A DNA stretch of 15,832 bases. Source: Bacillota bacterium (GTDB lineage Bacteria > Bacillota > Clostridia > Christensenellales > CAG-138). The stretch is taken from NCBI GenBank assembly GCA_023396535.1, contig JAEWWD010000272.1, forward strand, positions 1 through 15,832. The letters are read 5' to 3'. Numbering within the stretch: position 1 is the stretch's first letter; every line of letters starts with the position of its first letter. The notes under the pieces were generated by a model, which had not been told where the DNA came from, ran no database searches, and saw only the letters and a list, made by a program, of their open reading frames with translations. This document shows positions 1-6,242 of the stretch, piece after piece. Position numbers and translations under genes: made by a program.

Positions 1-65
1 CCCAGTACGGCTATGACGTTGATGCAGACCAGTATGATGACGCCCTGCTGGAAAGAATTCAACAC
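1..65 (-). CDS. livM: LivM-like ABC transporter permease, N-terminal fragment
   Basis: Only the first 21 or so codons lie in the window; the gene runs off the left edge. The translation, starting (M/V)LNSFQQGVIILVCINVIA, resembles the opening membrane helix of LivM-type permeases of the hydrophobic/branched-chain amino acid ABC transporter class, and its place directly after livH fits the usual livH-livM order. The start must be non-ATG: the frame continues from the livH stop codon (87-89) without an ATG, and the only candidates are GTG at 63-65 and TTG at 60-62. An AGGTGAG ribosome site at 72-78 sits 6 nt before the GTG, which I prefer. The gap to livH is 21 nt, so the two are almost certainly co-transcribed. 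The identity rests mainly on context because the fragment is so short. Confidence 0.7.
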   Translation of the reverse strand, partial: MLNSFQQGVIILVCINVIAVL

Positions 66-86
66 TTGGCACTCACCTACTTTCTG

Positions 87-959
87 TCAGGCCTTTTCCT
101 GTACGTCCACGCCCATCAAGCCGCTCGGCCTGACCAGCAATATGACGATGAGCAGCGTGAAAGAGATCAGATCGCGAAGTCCCGAGCTTAAATAGCCCGA
201 TGCGAATGTTTCGATCACGCCCAGCAGTATCGCGCCGGCAATCGCGCCGGGGACGCTGCCCAACCCGCCCAGCACGGACGCGATAAAGGCTTTCAGGCCG
301 ACATTGCCCATGGTGGGGTAAACATTGTATTTCATGCCCAACAGTATGCCGGCCGCGCCGGCAAGACCGCCCGCAAGCAGAAACACCATCGCGATGCATT
401 TATCCACCTTAACGCCCAGAAGCCCTGCCGTCTGGCTGTTGCAGGCGATGGCGCGAATGTTCAAACCGAATTGCGATTTTTCAATGATGAGTATCAGTAC
501 AAACAGCATAACCGCCGTGATGATCAGGCTGACCAGATCCAGCACGCCGATATAAAACTGCCCGATCTGGACCGAAGAAACCGGCAGCACCGCGGGGTAC
601 ATCTTGAATTTCGCCCCGAACAGCAGCGTGGCCGCATTCTGGTAGGTGGTGGAGAGGCCCATCGCGGCAATCATCAAAAACATATTGGGGGATTTGTTGT
701 TACGGATGCGCTTGTATGCGACCCGCTCGTTTAAAAAGCTGATCAGCGCCGCGCCGAGTATGCCCAGCGCCGCCGAAACGAGGAAGGGCAAATGCACGGC
801 GGAGACCGCCATGAACGCCACGTAAGCGCCCAGCATCGCAACCTCGCCATGCGCCCAGTTGGAGAAATCCAACAGGCTGTAAACCAGGGAATAGCCCGTC
901 GCAATCAGCGCGTATACGCCGCCGATCGAGACGCCCGTGATCAACTGTTGGAAGAACAT
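87..959 (-). CDS. livH: LivH-like ABC transporter inner-membrane permease
   Basis: A 290-residue polytopic membrane protein of the usual LivH length. It forms half of the membrane channel of a type I (HAAT/branched-chain amino acid class) importer, paired with LivM and driven by two ATPases that are not in this window. The N-terminus (QQLITGVSIGGVYALIATGYS) and the DFSNWAHGEVAMLGAY stretch at about residues 31-47 are typical of LivH, which usually has NFAHGE there. The cytoplasmic coupling loop with VLGGLGSVPGAIAGA lies near residue 230-245. The ATG at 957-959 follows a GAGGTG ribosome site at 966-971 with 6 nt spacing. It lies 171 bp downstream of the substrate-binding protein gene, separated by a perfect stem-loop, and 21 nt before livM. 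The substrate cannot be read from the sequence; amino acids are usual for the family, but related systems carry urea, short amides and other solutes. Confidence 0.93.
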   Translation of the reverse strand: MFFQQLITGVSIGGVYALIATGYSLVYSLLDFSNWAHGEVAMLGAYVAFMAVSAVHLPFLVSAALGILGAALISFLNERVAYKRIRNNKSPNMFLMIAAMGLSTTYQNAATLLFGAKFKMYPAVLPVSSVQIGQFYIGVLDLVSLIITAVMLFVLILIIEKSQFGLNIRAIACNSQTAGLLGVKVDKCIAMVFLLAGGLAGAAGILLGMKYNVYPTMGNVGLKAFIASVLGGLGSVPGAIAGAILLGVIETFASGYLSSGLRDLISFTLLIVILLVRPSGLMGVDVQEKA

Positions 960-1084
960 GCGTTACACCTCATTCTTTATATTGCGCCTGCGGAACAAAG
1001 CGCGAAAAGTTCTGTCGGGATCGTCCGCCACCCGGCGCAATGCGCCGACGCTTTTGATCCGCCAGCCGCAAGAAGGGACCGCCC

Positions 1085-1109
1085 CACGGAGCGCATGAAG
1101 CGCTCCGTG
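1085..1109 (-). promoter_or_regulatory. Intercistronic stem-loop between substrate-binding protein and livH
   Basis: A perfect 10-bp inverted repeat: CACGGAGCGC (1085-1094), a 5-nt loop, and GCGCTCCGTG (1100-1109). It lies about 20 nt beyond the stop codon of the binding-protein gene and about 125 nt before livH. On the minus strand it is not followed by a T-run, so it is not a classical terminator. Such hairpins behind binding-protein genes are known to protect the upstream mRNA from 3' decay or to cause partial termination, giving more binding protein than permease. That role is inferred. The rest of the 960-1130 gap shows only the livH ribosome site. Confidence 0.65.
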
Positions 1110-1130
1110 AGACAGCCGTCTTTTCGGCAA

Positions 1131-2351
1131 TTAGCCGGCATAAACCTCAACGAATTCGAATACGCCGTTCTTGCAGGTGAATATGGCGCAATCCCTCTGG
1201 GGGTTATGGGTGGCCGCATCCATCTTCATGGTGCCGAGAAGGCCCGTGAAGGTGTCGGTGTTCTCAAGAGCGTCGCGGACGGCAACGGGATCGGTGGAAC
1301 CGGCGCGCTCAATGGCATCCTTGACCCAGAGCAGGCCGTCGTTGCCGAACAGGCACTCGGCTTCCAGGCCGATGTTGTACTTCGCAACGTATTCTTCGCC
1401 GTAGGCCTTCGCTTCGGGCGTGTTGAAGCCGATACGGGAGACGTAAGAGCAGCCTTCCAGGGCGCCGCCGGCGAGGTCGGCCAGTTCAGCGGAATCCCAG
1501 CCGTCCGTACCCAGCATGACGCAGTTGATGCCGAGCTCGCGGGCCTGCTTTGCGATCAGAGCAACGTTCTGATAGATCCAGGGGATGAACAGCACGTCAG
1601 GCTCAGCCTTCGCGATCTTGGTGAGCTGCGCGCGGAAATCGTTGTCGCCGTTCTGGGCTTCTTCCTGCGCGACCATGGTGCCGCCGGCAGCCTCAAAGGA
1701 CTTTACGATGTAGGAACCAACGCCGGTGGAATACGCATCGGTGATGTCGGTGATGATGGCCGCCTTCTTCAGGCCCAGCTCTTTGGCGGCATAGTTGCCG
1801 ACCACGCTGCCCTGATAGGAGTCGATGAAGCAGAGGCGGAAGGAGTAGGGATGCAGTTTGCCGTTTTCGTCAACGGTAACCAGCTCGTTGGAGGCGGCGG
1901 TGGCGATGACGGGAACCTTCAGTTCATCCGCGACGGCAGCGATGGGGATGTTGCAGCTGGAGAAGTTGGTGCCTACGACAGCGCAGACTTTCTCTTCTTC
2001 GACGAGCTTCTTGTAAGCGCTGACGGAGTCGGCGGCGTCGCCCTTGCCGTCCAGACCGACGATCTCAACCGGCCTGCCCAGTATACCGCCGGCGGCATTG
2101 ATCTTCTCGGCGGTCAGAAGCATGCCGTTCAGACCTGCCTGGCCCCAGAGAGCGGTATCGCCGGAGAGAGCGCTGACGTAGCCGATTTTGATGGGTTCGG
2201 CGGCGGGGGTCGCTTCCGCGGCGGGTGCGGCGGTAGCATCGGCGGCGGGCGCCTGGGTAGCTGCCGGGGAAGCAGGCGCGGCGCATCCGGCCAGTGCAGC
2301 CGCCATTACGAGGGCCAGAATCATGGCGACGAGTTTTTTGAGTGACTTCAT
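1131..2351 (-). CDS. livK: LivK-like substrate-binding lipoprotein of an ABC importer
   Basis: A 406-residue extracytoplasmic binding protein that captures the ligand for the LivH/LivM permease. The N-terminus MKSLKKLVAMILALVMAAALAGC is a lipoprotein signal with an LAGC lipobox, giving a lipidated Cys23. An Ala/Pro-rich tether (residues 24-52) precedes the type I periplasmic-binding fold (Peripla_BP_6, about 53-390), which begins IKIGYVSALSGDTALWGQ. The TNFSS (about 120) and ATAASNELVT segments line the ligand cleft in LivK relatives, and GTDGWDSAEL is also typical. A GGGAGGA ribosome site at 2359-2365 lies 7 nt from the ATG. The gene follows the SorC-type regulator by 96 bp in the same direction, with no terminator between them, so they may share a transcript. 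Family identity is secure; the ligand is unknown, and the neighbouring regulator makes a non-amino-acid ligand possible. Confidence 0.93.
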   Translation of the reverse strand: MKSLKKLVAMILALVMAAALAGCAAPASPAATQAPAADATAAPAAEATPAAEPIKIGYVSALSGDTALWGQAGLNGMLLTAEKINAAGGILGRPVEIVGLDGKGDAADSVSAYKKLVEEEKVCAVVGTNFSSCNIPIAAVADELKVPVIATAASNELVTVDENGKLHPYSFRLCFIDSYQGSVVGNYAAKELGLKKAAIITDITDAYSTGVGSYIVKSFEAAGGTMVAQEEAQNGDNDFRAQLTKIAKAEPDVLFIPWIYQNVALIAKQARELGINCVMLGTDGWDSAELADLAGGALEGCSYVSRIGFNTPEAKAYGEEYVAKYNIGLEAECLFGNDGLLWVKDAIERAGSTDPVAVRDALENTDTFTGLLGTMKMDAATHNPQRDCAIFTCKNGVFEFVEVYAG

Positions 2352-2447
2352 ACTTTATTCCTCCCGTTTTTTATTCCTAAATCCGCTCGCGCCGTATAAC
2401 GCATGCCATTGACGGCGTGCGACCTCTCACGCGATCGGTTAGAAACG

Positions 2448-3428
2448 TTATGAATGTGCGCTGTTCTGACGTGCGGTTTCTTCCGGTTTGTCTTCCAGCA
2501 TGCTGCGCGCGGTGACGCTGTCCGTAATGAGTATATCGATGCAGCCTGTCCTGAGCGCGCCGACGATGGCGTCGCGCTTATGCATGCCGCCCGCTACGGC
2601 AATGACATGCGGGACGGCCTTAAGCGTCTCATGTCGGATTCCCAGCGTCAACCGGCTGAATTCGCCATCCTCAAAACGGCCGTTGATATCGAAATGATTG
2701 AAACAGAAATCGCCAACGTAGCCGCCCTCCCGCAAAGCCATATACTGACTGGACGTAATATAGCCGTTCTGCACGGTAGTCGCGTCTCCGCTCAATTCGC
2801 CAATACCCATGACAATGATGTCGCAGCGCCGCATGGTCTCCAGTACGCTGCGCACGCTTTCTTCCTTGATGATCATTGCCCTTGTCATATCGTTGTTGAA
2901 CATGGCGGGGGCGTACAGATTTTGATAAGAGCAGTTGAGCTTGCCGGCCAGCATGCGCGTAATTTCATCCGGCTTGTTCATGCGGCCGTTCGTATTGGTA
3001 TTCATACCGCCTACCAACTGGACGACATGGCAGCCCGTCTTGTTTGCGGAGCGCATGGAACTGACGGTTTCCCCTACGGTAGCTCCCCAGGAAATGCCTA
3101 TTACATTGCGATCCTTGATAAAATCATCCAAAAATTCCGCGGCTTTGCCGCCCAGCACGTCCAAAAGCGGGGTTTCACTGTGGTCATAATCCGCCACAAC
3201 AGCCTGCCGGATACCAAAACGTTCCTCTATGGCGCTTTCCAGCCGCAAAAAATCCTGATCCAGACCGTTGATTTTAATGGTAACGATGCCATCCGTAACC
3301 AAAGAATTTACAATTTTATTGATTCTTTGTCGCGGAATCTGCAGCCGCCTGCCGATCTGTTCCTGCGTAAGGCCCAGCTCATAATACCAGTGCGCGATGC
3401 GGATGCATGTTCGCCTGTCCATTACCAT
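2448..3428 (-). CDS. SorC/DeoR-family transcriptional regulator
   Basis: A 326-residue regulator of the usual SorC length (about 310-340). An N-terminal helix-turn-helix (about residues 18-48, ELGLTQEQIGRRLQIPRQRINKIV) is followed by the SorC sugar-binding/effector domain (about 60-315), recognisable from GISWGATVGETVSSM, VVQLVGGMN, DIIVMGIGELS, and a late VIAVAGGMHKRDAIVGALRTG. In this family the effector domain is a deaminase/isomerase-like fold that usually senses a phosphorylated sugar, and the regulators are normally encoded beside their targets. Here the target is most likely the LivKHM-type transporter just downstream on the same strand, perhaps also the divergent xdhC. The ATG at 3426-3428 has a GAGGG site at 3435-3439 (6 nt spacing), preferred over the second ATG two codons in. 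It has a strong promoter at 3546-3574 and a palindrome in its leader. Confidence 0.9.
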   Translation of the reverse strand: MVMDRRTCIRIAHWYYELGLTQEQIGRRLQIPRQRINKIVNSLVTDGIVTIKINGLDQDFLRLESAIEERFGIRQAVVADYDHSETPLLDVLGGKAAEFLDDFIKDRNVIGISWGATVGETVSSMRSANKTGCHVVQLVGGMNTNTNGRMNKPDEITRMLAGKLNCSYQNLYAPAMFNNDMTRAMIIKEESVRSVLETMRRCDIIVMGIGELSGDATTVQNGYITSSQYMALREGGYVGDFCFNHFDINGRFEDGEFSRLTLGIRHETLKAVPHVIAVAGGMHKRDAIVGALRTGCIDILITDSVTARSMLEDKPEETARQNSAHS

Positions 3429-3499
3429 GGCGTACCCTCATTTCCAACTCTTGCTTGGCTAAGCGAATTAAATTTTGGATTGTTTTTGATCTTCGCGCC

Positions 3500-3515
3500 C
3501 GTGACATTTGTCACG
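3500..3515. promoter_or_regulatory. Perfect palindrome, candidate operator in the regulator leader
   Basis: CGTGACA (3500-3506), TT, TGTCACG (3509-3515): a 7-bp perfect inverted repeat with a 2-bp centre. It lies about 25-40 bp downstream of the predicted start of the regulator transcript (minus strand) and just upstream of the TATAAT at 3542-3547 on the plus strand. A position between divergent genes is typical of an autoregulator's operator, so binding by the SorC-family protein is plausible. The GTGACA half-site also resembles those of CRP/FNR-type proteins, so the binder is not settled. Confidence 0.55.
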
Positions 3516-3545
3516 ACTGAATATATATGTCTCGTTTGTGCTATA

Positions 3546-3574
3546 ATCATACGCATGCCCTCCGGCATTGTCAA
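3546..3574 (-). promoter_or_regulatory. Sigma-A-type promoter for the SorC-family regulator operon
   Basis: On the minus strand there is a perfect -35 TTGACA (3569-3574), a 17-bp spacer (3552-3568) and a -10 TATGAT (3546-3551). Transcription would start near 3538, giving a leader of about 110 nt before the regulator ATG. The spacer contains an inverted repeat, ATGCC-CTCC-GGCAT (3555-3568), a candidate operator. On the opposite strand, overlapping the -10, lies an extended -10 TGCTATAAT (3539-3547) without a clear -35, which could fire toward xdhC. Confidence 0.75.
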
Positions 3575-3758
3575 GCGTATATTTGCAGTATATTGTTGGC
3601 ATTTCTTATTGCGAGTACGGTAATTTCCTATTGAATATTAACTCTTGTTATACGCTCCGCGTGATGAGAAAGCAAGCGGACTTTTGTCCATGTAAAATTC
3701 TCTTGTATCGGATTGCCACAGCCGACCGATATGAGGCCATATGACAAAGCGCATATGT

Positions 3759-3791
3759 TTGACAAGGGCAAAGGGGTATGCTACCATACCC
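3759..3791 (+). promoter_or_regulatory. Promoter of xdhC with an inverted repeat over the -10
   Basis: A perfect -35 TTGACA (3759-3764), a 17-bp spacer and an extended -10 TGCTACCAT (hexamer at 3782-3787) give a predicted start near 3794 and an 85-nt leader for xdhC. A 7-bp inverted repeat, GGGTATG (3774-3780) CTAC CATACCC (3785-3791), sits exactly over the -10, the classic position for a repressor operator. The rest of the 3575-3758 stretch is AT-rich for this genome and shows no gene; two CATATG hexamers at 3739-3744 and 3752-3757 are the only other pattern seen. Confidence 0.65.
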
Positions 3792-3879
3792 TCCAGAACG
3801 GCAGCGTTATTTTCGTACAAGCATCGCGCAGCTAAACCAGTATTAACAGAGCATACTTCGGACCGAAAGGACATCACAA

Positions 3880-4911
3880 ATGCAGGAGCACTACAAGAAC
3901 ATATTGGACGGCATAGCCCGGGGCAGCCGGGCGGTACTGGTAACATCGCTTTCGGATGACGCCATGCCGGAAAAAACGCTGTTTCTGGAAAAAGACCTGT
4001 CTGAAGTTCCAGGCGCGGATACGCCGGCGGCGCTTGCGCGAGCGGCAATTGAAAAAAGCAGCGTGCAGTGCGTTTCTTTGCCGGGCGGAGGACTGCGCTT
4101 CGCGGAACCTTTCGTGCCTGAACCCCGGTTGATTATATTGGGCGGCGGGCATATCGCCCTCCCGCTGTGCGAATTTGCCGCAAAATGCGGTTTCCGCGTC
4201 GTCGTGGTGGACGACCGCCCGTCTTTCGCAAACAGGGCGCGCTTCCCGCTGGCGGCGGACGTCGTGTGCGACGGCTTTGATCATGCCATCGACGCGCTCG
4301 CGCTCGACCGCTTCAGCTTCGTCGTGGTCATAACGCGCGGGCACAGGCACGACGCAGACTGCCTGCGCCGCACGCTTGCGCGCGACGTCGCGTACGTCGG
4401 CATGATCGGCTCGGCGCGCAGGGTGGGCATTGTGCTGGACGGACTTTTGGAAGAAGGCTTTACAAAAGAACAGCTCGACAGGGTATGTTCTCCCATCGGC
4501 CTGAAAATTGGCGCCGTAACGCCGGAAGAAATCGCCGTTTCCATACTCGCGCAGACGATACTGTATAAACGAACGCTGCAGAAGCAAAGCTGGCCGGAAC
4601 TGGACCGGGAGCTTTTGGAAACGCTCGCGCGGGCGCAGGATACGCCGTATACGATGGTTACCATCGTGGAAGCAAAGGGCTCCGTACCGCGCGGAGCGGG
4701 CGCGAAAATGCTGGTATTTCCGGACGGGCGTACGCTGGGCAGCATCGGCGGCGGCTGCAGTGAAAGCGCCGTCATACAGCAAGCATATGATGTAATCCGC
4801 ACCGGCCTGCCGCGCGTCGAAAAGGTAGACCTCACCGGGACTGCCGCCGAAGACGAAGGCATGGTCTGCGGCGGTATCATGCGCGTCGCCATCGAGCGAA
4901 TTGACAGCTAA
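3880..4911 (+). CDS. xdhC: XdhC/CoxI-family molybdenum hydroxylase maturation protein, unusual domain order
   Basis: XdhC proteins bind and finish the molybdenum cofactor for xanthine-dehydrogenase-type enzymes. This 343-residue protein carries the two known family domains in reverse of the standard order. A Rossmann domain comes first (about 82-230: LIILGGGHIALPLCEFAAKCGFRVVVVDDRPSFA, then VITRGHRHDADCL and YVGMIGSARR). The CoxI domain follows (about 250-343: GSVPRGAGAKML, LGSIGGGCSE, MVCGGIMRVAIE with Cys330). The first 80 residues (GSRAVLVTSL) may be a decayed second CoxI domain. The ATG follows a GAAAGGA site at 3865-3871 with 8 nt spacing. No xanthine dehydrogenase, CO dehydrogenase or cofactor gene is in the window, so its client enzyme is unknown. 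It is divergent from the SorC-LivKHM operon and ends at a bidirectional terminator. Confidence 0.88.
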   Translation: MQEHYKNILDGIARGSRAVLVTSLSDDAMPEKTLFLEKDLSEVPGADTPAALARAAIEKSSVQCVSLPGGGLRFAEPFVPEPRLIILGGGHIALPLCEFAAKCGFRVVVVDDRPSFANRARFPLAADVVCDGFDHAIDALALDRFSFVVVITRGHRHDADCLRRTLARDVAYVGMIGSARRVGIVLDGLLEEGFTKEQLDRVCSPIGLKIGAVTPEEIAVSILAQTILYKRTLQKQSWPELDRELLETLARAQDTPYTMVTIVEAKGSVPRGAGAKMLVFPDGRTLGSIGGGCSESAVIQQAYDVIRTGLPRVEKVDLTGTAAEDEGMVCGGIMRVAIERIDS

Positions 4912-4924
4912 TCGCAAAGTCATA

Positions 4925-4957
4925 TAAAAAAGCACATCGCCCGGATGTGCCTTTTTT
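4925..4957. terminator. Bidirectional terminator between xdhC and the ECF S component
   Basis: Stem GCACATC (4932-4938), loop GCCCG, GATGTGC (4944-4950), flanked by A6 on the left (4926-4931) and T6 on the right (4952-4957). It works on both strands and sits 14 nt after the xdhC stop and 27 nt after the stop of the convergent gene. Confidence 0.9.
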
Positions 4958-4983
4958 ATGCATTTTCAAACGGCCACCGCTAC

Positions 4984-5508
4984 TCAGGCTTTGATTGTAA
5001 ACCGCTCCAGCACCTTGATCAGGAGCAAGCCTACCACAACGCCGAAAGCATACTGCGCGAGGTTGGGAAGTACGCCGAGCATCGCGGTCGCCACGCCGGC
5101 GTTCAGCGCGCCGCCCGCAACAATGGTATAATAAACGGTTTCAAATATAAAATAGCCGATCGGCATCAGAATACCGGCGCACAGCAGAGCCGGCAGTTTA
5201 TTCCAGCGTCTGAGCAGCTTCGTCGCGGTAAACGCCATCAATCCCTTTATGATGAACGTAGGCCCTATGTATAAGACGCTGCCGTAATAGAGATCCGCCA
5301 GCGCGCTGCCCGCCGCCGCGGCCAGTACTCCCCAGGGCGTACCCAGAAGATATGCGGCAACATAGACGCCCACATCGCCAGGGTTGACATATGCGCCCGC
5401 CATATTGGGGATAGCGATAGGAACGGATACGGTCAGCAGCAGTATGCAGCCGGTGAGCAGCCCCGCCGCCACCAGCCTTGTCGTAGGTTTATTGAAATCC
5501 ATTTTCAT
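4984..5508 (-). CDS. ECF transporter S component (substrate unknown)
   Basis: A 174-residue integral membrane protein with about five or six helices, the right size for the substrate-binding (S) subunit of an energy-coupling-factor vitamin/cofactor importer. The early VPIAIPNMAGAYVNPGDVGVY followed by AYLLGTPWGVLAAAAGSALADL and IGPTFIIKGLMAF is the pattern of the ECF S family around Pfam PF07155, which groups pyridoxine-, hydroxymethylpyrimidine-type and uncharacterised members. The ATG at 5506-5508 is chosen over upstream in-frame starts because an AAAGGAG site (about 5517-5523) lies 8 nt before it and a strong promoter ends just upstream. No energising A or T subunit is in the window; in this group S components often stand alone and share a common module. 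No riboswitch is visible in the roughly 29-nt leader, so the substrate cannot be inferred. Confidence 0.85.
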   Translation of the reverse strand: MKMDFNKPTTRLVAAGLLTGCILLLTVSVPIAIPNMAGAYVNPGDVGVYVAAYLLGTPWGVLAAAAGSALADLYYGSVLYIGPTFIIKGLMAFTATKLLRRWNKLPALLCAGILMPIGYFIFETVYYTIVAGGALNAGVATAMLGVLPNLAQYAFGVVVGLLLIKVLERFTIKA

Positions 5509-5544
5509 ATCGGTTTCTCCTTTACGCGGCTTCCCCGCATGTAC

Positions 5545-5573
5545 TTTATACCATCCGGAGGGCATACGGTCAA
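5545..5573 (-). promoter_or_regulatory. Promoter of the ECF S-component gene
   Basis: On the minus strand: -35 TTGACC (5568-5573), a 17-bp spacer (5551-5567), and an extended -10 TGGTATAAA (hexamer 5545-5550). The predicted start is near 5537, about 29 nt before the ATG, with a small GCGG/CCGC hairpin just ahead of the ribosome site. The spacer contains ATGCCCTCCGG (5555-5565), which also occurs in the spacer of the regulator promoter near 3555. Confidence 0.8.
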
Positions 5574-5698
5574 GACGTATGCGCATATCTGCCGCACGCG
5601 AAGAATAAGAATTATTGCAAAGAAGGTTGTCCCGGCAAACGATATCCGATGCGTACTATTCTGGAGCACTGGCCGGCAGCGACGAATTACGCGCAATG

Positions 5699-5737
5699 AA
5701 AAAGCCACCGACAAAGTCCGAAGACTTTGTCAGTGGC
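5699..5737 (-). terminator. Strong UUCG-capped terminator of the Cys-rich small protein gene
   Basis: Read on the minus strand: GCCAC, T, GACAAAGTC, TTCG loop, GACTTTGTC, G, GTGGC, then TTTTT. This is a 15-bp stem with a single T-G wobble, closed by the very stable UUCG tetraloop (5719-5722). It lies 40 bp after the stop codon at 5778. The rest of the 5574-5698 stretch shows nothing I can name. Confidence 0.9.
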
Positions 5738-5777
5738 TCCCGGATGCTTCCGCACCCGTTTGCTACATCTTGACCGA

Positions 5778-5993
5778 TTAGTTGCAGCCGCAGCCGCAGC
5801 GGCGGTCGCTGGTGTCACTGGTGTCGAGGCGATTGTTGCAGATGAGGAGCAGGGCGATGATCCAGACAACGTTATCGCAGACCAGATCACGAATGCAGTC
5901 CAGGCAGCCGTTACACTCGTCATTGCAGACAAATAACAGCACCAGGATAAGGATCCACCACCAGTCAAAGGTATTGCAAGAGAAACAGCCCAT
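5778..5993 (-). CDS. Small Cys-rich two-helix membrane protein, family not recognised
   Basis: A 71-residue protein starting MGCFSCNTFDWWW. Two hydrophobic segments (about residues 10-23 and 42-52) bracket a hydrophilic Cys-rich loop (CNDECNGCLDC, residues 23-33, then C39). The C-terminus is LDTSDTSDRRCGCGCN. There are 11 cysteines: 3, 6, 23, 27, 30, 33, 39, 52, 66, 68 and 70. The start is well supported by an AAGGAGG site 8 nt upstream of the ATG at 5991-5993; longer in-frame ORFs to 6122 lack such a site. It is a one-gene unit with its own strong terminator. I do not recognise a family. Metal binding, disulphide-linked assembly or lipidation near the N-terminus are all possible readings of the cysteines, and a spore- or envelope-associated role is speculation. 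Confidence 0.8.
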   Translation of the reverse strand: MGCFSCNTFDWWWILILVLLFVCNDECNGCLDCIRDLVCDNVVWIIALLLICNNRLDTSDTSDRRCGCGCN

Positions 5994-6125
5994 ACAAAAA
6001 GCCTCCTTGTTTTTTTGAGCGATTGGCGACGTGTCGACGCCGATGGTATATAGTACGCGTAGGTCCGCAGATTGGTTACTACGCGAGTTTTGCACAAATT
6101 TAAGCATTTTCTTCCTGCCCAAATA

Positions 6126-6154
6126 TTCATGTTTTCACGTGCTCGTGGTATACT
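6126..6154 (+). promoter_or_regulatory. Probable promoter of the metal-binding protein/mnmA operon
   Basis: An extended -10, TGGTATACT (hexamer TATACT at 6149-6154), with a poor -35 (TTCATG, 6126-6131) at 17 bp. Extended -10 promoters tolerate weak -35 boxes. The start would be near 6161, placing the stem-loop element at 6175-6242 in the leader of the transcript. Confidence 0.5.
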
Positions 6155-6174
6155 GAGAACAATATGTTGTTATG

Positions 6175-6242
6175 CGGCCCCCGGCTGCGCATCAATCCCA
6201 ACGTGAATCCTCGTAAAATACCCGAATGTATCATTCGGATAC
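6175..6242 (+). repeat. Degenerate third copy of the stem-loop/linker module
   Basis: A GC stem, GCGGCC (6174-6179) CCC GGCTGC, is followed by ATCAATCC and then, after an extra stretch, by AATACCCGAATG TAT CATTCGGAT. The last hairpin matches the one at 12021-12041 at 19 of 21 positions, and ATCAATCC matches the linker of the two copies in the secG-rnr gap. Relative to those, the linker here is longer by 13 nt, so the copy looks decayed. It lies in the leader of the metal-binding gene. Confidence 0.6.

Noticed and set aside
792..2345. 517-codon open frame on the plus strand
   Set aside because: It lies opposite the clear LivK-like gene and reads as Gly/Asp/Arg-rich low-information protein with no ribosome site; a GC-rich antisense shadow.
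2352..2447. Separate promoter or terminator between the regulator and the binding-protein gene
   Set aside because: Only an imperfect GCATGCC/GGCGTGC dyad (2401-2420) is seen; no convincing -35/-10 pair or T-tailed hairpin on the minus strand.
2454..3623. 389-codon open frame on the plus strand
   Set aside because: Antisense to the SorC-family regulator and running through its promoter; no recognisable domain or ribosome site.
5509..5545. Vitamin riboswitch upstream of the ECF S component
   Set aside because: The predicted leader is only about 29 nt with a 4-bp hairpin, too short for any known vitamin riboswitch.
5778..6122. Longer 114-residue form of the Cys-rich protein
   Set aside because: The extra N-terminal part has no ribosome site, while the ATG at 5993 has a perfect AAGGAGG 8 nt upstream.
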